A stretch of DNA of 64,000 nt from Limnanthes douglasii subsp. nivea (taxonomy: Eukaryota > Streptophyta > Magnoliopsida > Brassicales > Limnanthaceae). Where the stretch lies: the NCBI GenBank assembly GCA_036936605.1, contig JAUPFV010000005.1, positions 153,389,195 through 153,453,194 of the forward strand, read 5' to 3'. The notes below the pieces were generated by a model. The model had not been told where the DNA came from. It saw only the letters and a list, made by a program, of their open reading frames with translations, and ran no database searches. Both the position numbers and the translations under genes were made by a program. Below, one piece after another: positions 35,459 through 46,300 of this stretch. Numbering within the stretch: the first letter of the stretch is position 1; each line of letters starts with the position of its first letter.

Positions 35459-36837
35459 CTGAAAAAGAAAAGAAAAACAAAGAATTTCACACAACGAACG
35501 CACAGTATAAATAAGGATATATAAAACACCCTAATTTGTTTGGTGCATAGAGAAAACCTAGCTCTGAAGTTTAAGATCGATATGTAAGCGGTATAGTAGA
35601 ATTATAAACCAAGAAAATGTTAAGATTGCGTATTTTAAAAAGTTTGATCCAGAAAGAGAGCAGAAATAGGTAGTGGAAACGAAAGAAGCGAGCAATTACA
35701 AGTGAAAGAAAACTAGCTTTAGTTTCTTTTTTTATAAAATAAAGGCAAAAGACCTAAAACACTAGATATACAAGCAAACCTTTTGCTTACAGGAATAAAG
35801 CAATCTACTTTCTGCATGTTCCAATGTTCTTAGATATGTTTTAGAAACAAGGTTGTCCAGGCGGATACTACTAATCCGACCGTCCATCCTCCATCTGCCA
35901 TCTACTCGTACAGCTTAAGGTGGCATATAACTTTTGCTTTAGTGCTCACGGTCATAATTTTACTGCTTAATTTACCTTAAGCTTAGGCTTATTATCATAA
36001 CTTGTTAATAATTTTACTGTTTAAGCAAGGGTAGCTTACGCTTATTCTCATAACTTCTTTACAATTGATGAACACATCGTCAAAATTTGTCTGTATTAAA
36101 CTTGTAGTTGAAAGGCTCATGTGCGTGATAAAAAAAGGAAGCAAGAGAGAGCCAATTGGTTGGACGAAACAGAGGATCTCTTGATTGAGGAATAGAATGG
36201 GGAAATCAAATATAGCCCAATATACCTGGCAAGTAGCACTATAAGTCAAACCCGGTACTTTTGGAACACAAAAGGCATGAGATAAACGAGAAAATAAAAA
36301 CTAAAATACACTGTTTTACTTTGATGGACTCGTAACAATGGGGTTATTGTCTTGTTTGCTATTATTTTCTAAATTAACTTTATACTCCAAGTTAAATGAA
36401 GCTAACATCTATCCTGCTAAGAACATCGTGAATCCTAGAGGACAGACTTTGGAAAATTCGAGCTTAAAAAACAAAATTTAGGGATTAAATCATCAAAACT
36501 TTAATGTTTGTTATTAAGTAAAACACAAGGATGATTTTTTTTTTTGGATTAGAAGTTCTTCATATATTCCTTACAAATAGAGCAAACTTCTCCATCTTAT
36601 GCTTCTCCATCTTAGGCTTCTCCCTAGTCTTACAAAAACACAATGTACCTAGTTTCTGTGTTTTTTCTCTATCATTTCCCAAAGAGAGATGAAATCATGA
36701 CACCGGAGAACATCAAAAGATACACACAAAAAAGATAGAACTTTTGGATATAAGTAGTAGAATTCCTTTAAACAGCTAGAAACATTGATAATTCATCAAG
36801 ATCATACAAAAAAAAATAGAAATATATTTGAGATACC

Positions 36838-37413
36838 TCACTCCATGCTAACTTTAGCTCCAACTTCCTTCAACTTAGCTATTATCTTCTCTGCTTCTTC
36901 CTTAGTCACTCCCTTCTTCAACAATGTTGGCGATTTCTCCACTAGATCCTTTGCCTCTTTCAGCCCCAAATCCGTGAACCCTCTCACTTCCTTAATCACT
37001 TTAATCTTCGATGCCGCTTCGAAACCTTCCAGCTTCACATCGAACACCATCTTCTCCTCAGCTTTCTTCTCTGGCCCTTTCCCACCGGCAGCAGCGCCAC
37101 CTCCTTTCCCTGCCATCGGGAACCCCATCCCCGGCATCATTACGGCCATCACCGGCATCTCGCCGACGTCGAGCTTCTGCCTTAGTAGCTCTGTCAAATC
37201 CATCGATTCTAGCAAGGTGAGCCCCGCGAGCTCATCGGCGATCCCGGAAACTGCCGCGGATGGAGGCGGTCTAGGTTTGGGTTCCGGCGCCGCCGGTGTC
37301 GTGTAGGGTGATGATTGGACGGATGGAATTGGGTTATTGTTTCGAGAGAGGGGTCTCGAATAGCGGGATAAATGAGAGGAAACGAATCGTAAGTACCTCA
37401 TTTTTGTATTCAT
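36838..37413 (-). CDS. Mitochondrial large-subunit ribosomal protein bL12 (L7/L12), 191 aa
   Basis: A single uninterrupted frame of 191 codons. The C-terminal ~70 residues carry the bL12 C-terminal domain signature, with GFTDLGLKEAKDLVEKSP and KKGVTKEEAEKIIAKLKEVG. That surface recruits translation GTPases to the ribosomal stalk. Upstream are the L12 dimerisation helix (LAGLTLLESMDLTELLRQKL) and a Gly/Ala/Met-rich hinge. The N-terminal ~35 residues are Arg/Ser-rich with few acidic residues (MRYLRFVSSHLSRYSRP), typical of a mitochondrial targeting peptide, so a mitochondrial rather than chloroplast form is favoured. Two possible starts exist, Met1 at 37,413 and Met5 at 37,401. A 3'-UTR intron is possible just after the stop. 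Confidence 0.93.
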   Translation of the reverse strand: MNTKMRYLRFVSSHLSRYSRPLSRNNNPIPSVQSSPYTTPAAPEPKPRPPPSAAVSGIADELAGLTLLESMDLTELLRQKLDVGEMPVMAVMMPGMGFPMAGKGGGAAAGGKGPEKKAEEKMVFDVKLEGFEAASKIKVIKEVRGFTDLGLKEAKDLVEKSPTLLKKGVTKEEAEKIIAKLKEVGAKVSME

Positions 37414-38255
37414 TTCAGTGCATCTCCATGATTTCGAAGGGGAAAACTTAAACCCTACAGATTTGATTACAGAGACAGTATAATGATGGGCTATCGAACC
37501 AGCCAGTTTTCATTAATGGGCCTGAAATTTAACCAAGAGCCCTAGATTAATCTATATATTTTCTAGCTGAAATTGTTACGAAAGTCTAATATCCGTTTAT
37601 GTTCGTGGGTCAGCCCAACCCGATCTATAAATATTCGGCCGAACCGGTCTGATCCGAAATAAACCAGTCAAATTTGACTTTATTTTTAATATAAAATTTT
37701 AAAATTTAAATTTTTAAATCAAGGTATCTGAAACACAATATCAGAAGAGAAAAATATCCAAAAAACTTAAAAACTTAAAAATTAGGATTGAAAATATATA
37801 TAAGTGAAGCTCTTAAGAAATATATTTAAAATTTATGGAATTAATTTATGGAAATAGAATATAATTAATAAATATATTATTAGTTTTAAAAGTAAACTCA
37901 AATATGATATATTATTGGAAAACATATAAATGTGAATCTTTTAGTAATTAGTATTTAGTAAGTATATTTTTTAGTTATACTATTACAAAATTTACAATAA
38001 TTTTTATTATATAATTTTTTATTTTTTATATGTAGTTTATATTTACGGGTCGGGTTGGACAAATTAAAAATCCATACCGGTTCGATCCGTCTACGGATCA
38101 TAATTCGTATATCCATACCCGTCCCGTTAAATGTTCGGGCTGGACAAACCTCTAAACAATTATATTCCATCCGAAAATCAAAGCACATTCTTTGGAGAAT
38201 CTGAAGTGACAACAAGATAAAGGTATGCATCTAATTCTCCTACTGTATTTTTTTT
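37414..38255. other. bL12m 5' flank and repeat-like A+T-rich DNA
   Basis: 37,600-38,150 is bounded by GTCAGCCCAACC-type and complementary GTTCGGGCTGGAC-type words. This is a weak inverted pair of the kind seen in hAT-like MITEs; it was not strong enough to call an element. No gene is seen. Confidence 0.4.
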
Positions 38256-38518
38256 GATTTTGTTCTGTATTTTTTTTTTTTTCTTTTTTTTTTCGGAGGG
38301 AACCCGCAGCCGCTACTCAGAGTGCAATGAGTGCGCACAGGGTAAACCCTCAGTCTGACGCGATAGCCTGCAAACCAACGCCAGAAGGTAAACCACACAA
38401 GGTGACAGGCTCAGCCGAGAAAGCGTATGTAGAGGGACTCGAACTCATGACCTTTGGTCTGGAGAATGCCATACTCAACCAACTCGGCTACCCCCTTGGG
38501 GGCGATTTTGTTCTGTAT
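38256..38518 (-). mobile_element. tRNA-derived SINE with 15-bp target-site duplication
   Basis: The body at 38,271-38,503 lies on the minus strand. It starts with a tRNA-like box A (TAGCCGAGTTGG), then a box B (AGTTCGAGTCCC) ~45 bp later, about 150 bp of tRNA-unrelated body, and ends in an A-rich tail (poly-T on the plus strand at 38,271-38,296). It is flanked by perfect direct repeats GATTTTGTTCTGTAT at 38,256-38,270 and 38,504-38,518. Both internal promoter boxes are intact and the duplication is perfect, so the insertion is recent. It resembles the widespread plant Au-type SINEs, but the family was not verified. Confidence 0.92.
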
Positions 38519-38666
38519 ATGTATAGAACAGTAGGTTTTTTTTTTAAACTATGATTTCGGCATGATTGTGGCTGTAGGTTTGTTAAATTGATAGCGTCGG
38601 GTTGTTTGTTAGATGCAACTATGTGTTTTGGATTTGATTTTAATGAGAACAATGTTGTATTTGTTA

Positions 38667-39089
38667 GGGGTGAGCAAAAACCGAAAAAACCGAACCAACC
38701 GACCGAACCAAACCGAAAAAATCGGTTTGGTCGGTTTAAAAAAAATAAATTTCGATTTCGATTTTTATTTTCCACGGTCGGTTTTCGGTTTGTTCATTTG
38801 TAAAACCGAATTGAACCGAAACCGACTGAATCAATACATAATTTACAAAGTATATCATAACCTTGATATGATGTTGGCGAGTGGTTAACTTTATCGATTT
38901 AAATGCTTTCCACCACTTGGGTTCAAACGTCAATGAAATTTATAACATTATATATATACATTAAATTAATATTAATATAACTTAAATTAATATATACTAA
39001 TAACTTAAATTAATATACTAATAACTAATAACGTTTTTTGAATATATATGTTTTTTTATATAATTTTTAATGTCAACTTAAATTAATAT
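38667..39089 (+). mobile_element. hAT-like AACCGA-rich repeat, left part (split by element B)
   Basis: It starts TTAGGGGTGAGCAAAAACCG, a form typical of hAT-like plant MITE ends, followed by alternating ACCGAACC and complementary GGTTTGGTCGG words. It continues as A+T-rich DNA up to the element B target duplication. The right part is at 49,437-49,697, where AACCGCACCGAACCGAACC words end at CCGATG without the expected complementary terminus. Confidence 0.5.
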
Positions 39090-39094
39090 ATATT

Positions 39095-39387
39095 TGGTAT
39101 GAAATAAAGTTGGATTAAGAGAATCAAGAACACAAGTCTTCACAGAGAGATATTTCAGTAGTCAAAGTAGTATTGCACTTCTGATTATTTCATGAGTGTA
39201 ACTGTCTTTGTCAGCCTCTATAAATAGGCCAGGTGAATCAGTTACAAAAACGGTTACATGAGTTAATATTTACCACTTAGTCCCTATATTTCTTATATAA
39301 ACTTAATCTTGCCTTATATTTGTAGAACTTATCAATCTAGTCCTTACTAATTACATTTAGGCCCTCGTAGAATATCTTTCCTTATCA
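39095..39387 (-). repeat. Element B 3' LTR
   Basis: 293 bp bounded by TG...CA on the plus strand. A TATTTATAG motif on the minus strand (complement at ~39,218-39,226) may be the TATA box. It differs from the partner LTR by one transversion near 39,151 and one transition near 39,366. Confidence 0.95.
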
Positions 39388-39966
39388 GTAGCCCCCCTAG
39401 TTCTTATACAAACAATTTATAAGAACTATTCGCTCCTCGAACTTTACCTCGAGTAAATACAACTTTCTTCACTTTATCTCTTCATTATGATTGAACTCAA
39501 TGATCTGTGACTTCTCTTCGAATTTATTAATAAGTGCAAACAGATTTCCCAATCGCTTCGAACTTGCCAACTTGAAGTATAGCCTCGCCTCTACTTCGAA
39601 TATTATTACTAGAAACATAGTTTTGCTGATACTTCGAAATATCTGATCCCTACTTGATAGATTGATTAGACCTTTAATAGTAGACCTATGACACTACACG
39701 TTTTCTTTTCGTTTCACATTCCACCCAATGAGAGCAACTCACTGGTTTTGCCTCTCCATATTCTCAACGTCACTCCTTTAACCTATAAATACCCAACTCT
39801 TCATTCACTAAGAACTTTTTAGAGAAATCTCTTCTTGAACCATCTTCAACCTGTTCTTCATCTTCATCCTATTCTTCAAGCCATCTTCAACCTGTTCTTC
39901 ATAAACCTTAAAATCACTTCATCTTTTTCATCCACCAAAGCAACCTCTCAGATCAATACCCATTGT

Positions 39967-42786
39967 ATGAGAAGATATCCTAAATACAAAAGATCTAAAC
40001 CCAGAAAACCAGTAAAATCAAAGAAAACTCTCTTTCCTGGTTCTAGTAACCAAGTATTCGGTGCCTACGATTATCTTTGTATTTCAAAAAGAGCTAAAGA
40101 ATACAAGGCTGCTGGGTTGATCTACAACGGTCCTCATTCTTCTTCTACCACTTTTAAATATGGTAACTTCGACCCCAACCTTGCCACTTCGTCTTCACCC
40201 TTAGCTTCAAACCCAGTAACTAATCAAGAAACTTTTCCTCCTCGAAATCAACCTACTTCTCCATTGCTAAGACCTCATCGAAAATCTAAAGTTGTTACTT
40301 TAGACAAACCACCAACTGATAAAAAACCACAACCCAAATCGCCTGTCTTTCAATTCGAAGCGACTAAAAATCTTCAACCCAATTCACTCCCTCCTCAATT
40401 CGAGGCTATCAAAGTTAAACGTGCCAAAAAATCACCCTTTCTAGCAATGGGTGAAGAAGCAGAAACCTCTTCTCCTCCCCCACAAGAAGTGGTTGACACT
40501 ACACCAGAAAGCAGTCAACCAATTCTTGTGACTCAAGCAGAAACTCAAATCCGAAGTCGCTCTAACGAAGTCACTGATGAAGATAACAACAAAGACGATT
40601 CTGAAGCTACTGAATCTGATGCCGAAGAGGAATCCGAGGTTGACGGTGTGGTTCCTCCAAAAAAGATTCGAAGGAAGAAACCTCTCATTACACTCCCCGA
40701 GGACGTTGCTGCCTTGGTTCAAGAAAATCTTAAATCACTTTCTCCTCGGTACATTCTTGCCTTAAAGAATGTATCCTACACTTACTACCTCGAGTCAGAG
40801 AAAGATAAGCTCAAAAAACTATGGGGATTAACCGATAATATGACTCTTCGACTACCAGTAGAAGGAGAGACACCTCTAAACTGTCAGAAAGATGAGTTGG
40901 TAGTCTACCCTGAGCTCTTCAACTAGGGACTTCGGTTTCCCCTTGATCCGATGATAGTGAGGTACTTCGAAATCCATAGATTGTGTCCAACACAAGTCAC
41001 TCCCAACCAGCTTTTCACTTTATTCTCAGCAATCATGGTGTCGAGGTTGGGAGGCATTCCCCTCGAAATCGAGGACTTCATCTCAGTAACCAAAGTTTCG
41101 AATGACCCAGTCTTGCCGTTTTATTACCTAACTCTAGAGGATGATTTAAAAATTGTCGATGACCTCCTCGAAGCTGATAAGTTCTGGAAGCAAAGATTCG
41201 TCTTCTTATCAGGAGCTTGGGAAAACGGCAAAGAGATTTGCGATGCCAATCCCTCAAAACTCACCCTTACTTGGAGAGATAGGAGTAAGTAACACCTCCC
41301 TTTTTTTTACTTAGCCAAATTAATCAAGTTTATTTATCTAACTGTTTATCTCCCCTTTTTCTTAGAAATTCCGAGGCGATTTAAGAGTCGTCGAAAAGAA
41401 GCCAAGGTCATCTTCCAGCAAATGGCTGAGTGGGCAGAAAAGTCCTGGGGAAATGGCTTTCACTCAGCCTTTGAGCCGATCAACTTCGTCAACAGCCATC
41501 TCTGGCGTATATCCTTAGGGGCTGAATTCCCTCAGGATCCGATGATCCCCCCGGATCCAATCCTAGCAGTTCAGAGGATACTTGCACCAGATGGGAAATG
41601 CTACCTTCCCACCCGGAACCGAAGTGAAAGCCACCTACCATTGAAAAAGAAGGGAAAACAAACCCTCAAAAAACCCAAAACAATCAAGGCTAAGCCTTCC
41701 AACCCTTCGAAGACGGTAGGAAAGTGAAAAGCATCTGCATCTCAGCTTCCCCCCATATCCGAAGAAGACGAACCTGTTCTGAAAAAGAAAAAGGACAATT
41801 CTCCAAAGAAGAAAAAGAGCAAGTCTAGCACACCCAAGAAAAAGAACGAGGCTGATATATTAGAAGAAGTATTAGCTTCCGAGGTGCACGGGAAAACTTT
41901 TATTGAAGAAAACCCTGATGGAGGACTGTCACTAGGAGATAATCAAGTAGACGATTACCTTAACCTTGAAGATTTCAATTCAAGCGGGGATTTTGCATTT
42001 ACTGGCAATGGCTCCCAACCCACCAATTTTATTCCATCAACTTCTACTGGGGCTGCTATGGCTTCGACATCTAATGCCATCGTTCCTGTTCATCACCAAC
42101 CAACAATCTTTCCTAATTCAGACAAATCCGATGAGGTAGCTTCGATCCTTCGTCCTTTTGATAATTTAAGTGCTGCAGCCAATAAATTATGTGAAGAAGT
42201 AAAAAATTCACACACACAATTGGAGCTTCTTGCACAAAAATTGATCAAGAGCAAAAAAGAAACAGAGTCTGAAAAGACTTCGAAAAATGAAGCACTTCAG
42301 AAATTCGAAGCTGAGAGAGAAAAGCTTCTTAAAGAGTACAAAGAAAAAGTCGAAGCTCTGGAGACTTCTCATCGACTAGCTCTTGAAGACCTAAATTCTC
42401 AACATTCTACTGCTATCTCCGAGGCAAAGAAAAAATCTTCCGATGATGAGAAACTTGTTAAAGAAACTCAGGAGAAACTGGAGAATTGACAAACTCAGTT
42501 GACCACGCTTCGAACAGAATTCGAGGAAGAAAAGAATGTTGCCGTCAAAAAGGTCGAAGCCGCTGTTGGTTCTTTAATGCTTGAAGGTATCAAGAAAGCT
42601 CAAACTGATACAGCTATTCAACTTCTTCGAGAGGTTCATGCTGCCTGTCCAAGGCTGGATTTAACGGATCTTTGGAAACAAGTTCCTGAAGAAAGTCTCC
42701 CAAGGGAAGCATTCGAGGTGCCACCAAGCTCCTCAGAAGAAGAAGAAGATGCTTCAGAAGAGTCATCGGAAGAAGAAGATGCCTAA
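39967..42786 (+). pseudogene. Element B extra ORF (aORF): Transposase_28-like core, coiled coil, acidic tail; three nonsense mutations
   Basis: A TATAAAT at 39,784 precedes the frame; the first ATG of the conserved frame is at 39,967. One reading frame spans 39,967-41,284, an 81-bp GT-AG intron (41,285-41,365), and 41,366-42,786, about 910 codons. It is interrupted only by stops at 40,924 (TAG, where relatives have the Trp of WGLRFPLDP), 41,725 (TGA) and 42,487 (TGA). The order is a basic N terminus, a Pro/Ser-rich linker, the core (40,690-41,280; GLRFPLDPMIVRYF, RLCPTQ), a Lys-rich linker, a coiled coil (42,170-42,640) and a Glu/Ser tail (SSEEEEDASEESSEEEDA). Absence of frameshifts makes this the best-preserved aORF here. 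Its function is unknown. Confidence 0.85.
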
Positions 42787-42926
42787 TAGAGTAGGCATAT
42801 CATGTTTGTTTTTTGTGTATCTGGCTAAATAGTTTTATCTCTTTTGTAAGCCTCATGTTTTATTCGATGAACAAGCAACTTTTTAATATTTTTAAATTCT
42901 GGTGTGCTTATTTAAACTTGTTGTTT

Positions 42927-43096
42927 CGAAAAATAGATGCACTTATAAATCATGGCACCTCGAATATTAGATGCACTTATAAGACGTAGCACCTCGAAAA
43001 ATAGATGCACTCATAAGACGTGGCACCTCAAAAAATAGATGCACTCATAAGACGTGGCACCTCGAAAAATAGATGCACTCATAAGACGTGGCACCT
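42927..43096. repeat. 34-bp x 5 minisatellite between aORF and pol of element B
   Basis: Exactly five 34-bp units (170 bp) with core AAAATAGATGCACTCATAAG and end ACGTGGCACCT. Units 3 and 5 are identical, and the first two are more diverged. It lies between the aORF stop and the integrase stop, the same place as the unrelated 51-bp array of element A. Confidence 0.95.
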
Positions 43097-43339
43097 CGAA
43101 AATTTGGTTGTTTCTTCAAAGCTATAGCTTCGGAAAATTATTCTTGGTTAACTTTCAAAGATGATCAATCTTTGCCAAGTCACCAAAATAATAAATCACC
43201 CATCATATAGTAAACAACTAATGGCCAAAAGAAATTTTATTAAAAAAAATCAATATTAACCAGACACCTCGTTAAAACCTTTCTGGGCCAACAGATAAGG
43301 AAAGAGTATGTCTGTTTTACAAAAATTCGAAGTTTGGTT

Positions 43340-46300
43340 TTACTCACAGTACAATTTCAAATGTTCTATATTCCAAGGATGTTTGAGCATCCTCCCCTCT
43401 CGATCAGACAATCTGTAGGAACCTGGCTTGACCTTCATTTTAACTTCGTAAGGACCTTCCCAATTCGGAGCCAATTTTCCGAGGTGCTTGTCCCTAGTAT
43501 GAAGAAATACTTTTCGTAACACTCGATCGCCAATTTTGAACTCTCTCCTCTTAACTCTAGCATCGTACCTGCTTCTCATTAATGTTTGATAATGGACCAC
43601 ATTCAAATGTGCTTTGACCCTTTTTTCCTCTAACAAATCAAGCTCAACCCTTCTGGCTTCATCATTATCCACATCGGAATATCGTAGTAATCTATAAGAA
43701 GGCAATGTAGATTCAGCAGGGCACACAGCGTCCATTCCATATACCAAAGAAAAAGGAGTCTCCTTTGTAGCCTCTCTTGGGGTTGTTCTATATGCCCACA
43801 ACACATCTTGAAGATAATTTGGCCATTTCCCTGCTGCTCCTGCCAAGTTTTTCTTCAAGCCATCCAAAATAGATCTATTTGTAACTTCCACCTGTCCATT
43901 TGCTTGGGGGTGGAAAGGAGTAGAAAAACATTGCTGTATCCCTTTCGAAGAGCAAAAAGAGTCCATTTCCTTGTTATTAAATTGAGGACCGTTGTCCGTC
44001 GTTATTTTTCGAGGAACTCCAAAACGGTAGCAGATGTTACTTTGAATAAACTTGAAAAATAATCAACCGCAACAATAATCATCTGTCTTCCACCAGAAGC
44101 CATAGGTAATGGTCCTACTAAATCAATCCCCCACCTATCGAAAGGAACCGCCTCTGAAATTGTCATTAGGGGTACTGCTGGTTTGTGTATTAAATTTGCA
44201 TACCTTTGGCAAGTATCACAGCTTCGAACTAAAAACTTGGCATCTTGCAAAATGGTAGGCCAATAATACCCTGCCAACAATACCCTACGCGTTAAAGCTT
44301 TGAATCCACAATGAGCTGATCCATCCCCATCATGCAGTTCAGATAGAATGTTTTGAGACTCTTGCTTGCTTAAACATCGTAGCAAAGGTTTCGATGCAGA
44401 CCTTTTGTACAATACCCCATCTAATACCACATAGCCAAGAGCTTTATACTTTATCTTTTTGAGCAAGTGTTTATCAAGAGGTAATATTCCCTTCGAAATA
44501 ATGTTTAACAAGTCAAATCTCCAATCTCCTCGAGTGCACATCGGATCATTTACCACCTCATTAACAACTTCACACTGCTCAGAATTCGATATGATTGAAG
44601 GCGATGGTTGTGTCATGATCCATGGATATTCTTCAGAGTAAGCCATTGTTGCCAAAGAATCAGCCATTGTGTTGCTACCTCTTCGAATATGCTCCACTTC
44701 GACATTTTCAAACTGTGCCATCATTCCTCGTAGATCTTGTAAGTACAAAACCAAGCGTTCCTTTTTAGCTTCTGATACTCCTTTAACATGGTTAACTACC
44801 AACTGCGAATCTGTTTCCAAGCGCACAAATATTGCTCCACAAATCTTTGCTAACCGTAATCCTGCTAGCACAGCTTCGTATTCAGCTTCGTTTATTCGAA
44901 GCATGAAATCCAAATTTTATAGCTTGAAACATAAATTCCCCTGTTGGTGCCACCAATTCAACTCCTGCACTCGACCCTTTATTACTGGATCCCCCATCAG
45001 TTCGTATCGTCCACGTCGGATTCACGTTCACATTTTCACCATCATTCTCTTCGGATCTGCTTGAGTGAAACTCAACCAAGAAATCTGCTAAGGCTTGAGC
45101 TTTGATAGCTGTTCGAGAAGAGAATAACACATCGAAATCTCCTAATTCTACAGACCACTTAGTCATCCTTCCTGAGATGTCTGGCTTTTGCAACACATTT
45201 TTTAATGGATATGAAGTTCGAACCACAATCGTATGTGCCTGGAAGTAAGGGCGCATTTTTCTCGCTGCCACTACTATACACAGTGCCAATTTTTCGAGCT
45301 TCAAATAGCGTTTCTCAGCATCAACCAAACTTTTGCTGACATAGTAGACAGGCTTCGAAATTCTCGTATCTTCACTGACCAGAACTGCACTCACTGCATA
45401 ATCCAATACTGCTATATACAAAAATAAATGCTCACCCTTTCGAGGCTTTGACAATATTTCAGGAGAGGACAAAAGATTTTTGATCTTCATAAAAGCTTCT
45501 TCACAATCCGAAGTCCACTCAAAATTATTAGGTCTACGCAGCACCTGGAAAAAAGGCAAGCACTTATCTGAAAAACGAGAAATGAATCTGTTCAAAGCTG
45601 CTAACCTGCCCGTCAACATTTGCACTTCTTTGATATTCCGAGGTGAAGACATCGATATCAGAGCCTTCAATTGTTCTGGATCCACTTCGATTCCTCTTTC
45701 ACTAATCATGTACCCCAGAAACTTGCCAGATCGAACTCCAAATGTACATTTTTCTGGGTTCAACTTCAATTGTATGGCTCTGAGATTAAAAAACGTCTCT
45801 TCCAAATCATCAATGTGTTCATCATCACTTTTGCTTTTAAAAAGCATATCATCGATGTACACTTCGATATTTCTCCCTATTTGTGAAGCAAACGCCTTAT
45901 TCATCAGCCTCTGATATGTTGACCCAACATTTTTTAATCCGAACGGCATCACTCTATAGCAGTGCAAACCTCTGTCAGTGATAAAAGTTGTGCTTTCTTC
46001 ATCATATGGATTCATTCGAATCTGATTATATCCCGAAAATGCATCCATAAATGTCAAGATTTTATTTCCCGAAGTGGAATCCACTAACTGATCGATTCGA
46101 GGCACTGGAAAAGGATCTTTTGGACAGGCTCTATTCAGATCTGTGAAGTCCACGCACATTCGCCATTTTCCGTTCTTCTTTTTCACCACCACAGGATTAG
46201 CCGTCCACCTCGGATAATTGGCTTCCCTGATATGCCCCATCTTATATAGTCGATCCACCTCAGCAACTATGGCCTTGGATTTTTCCAACGAAAAAGCTCT

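Noticed and set aside
37600..38150. hAT-like MITE between bL12m and the SINE
   Set aside because: Only weak inverted similarity between the GTCAGCCC and GGGCTGGAC words; no termini or target duplication.
40690..41280. DDE transposase function for the aORF core
   Set aside because: The family name contains 'transposase', but no catalytic triad can be seen and the gene sits inside LTR elements with their own integrase.
42927..43096. CRISPR array
   Set aside because: Units are contiguous tandem repeats without variable spacers in a plant retroelement.
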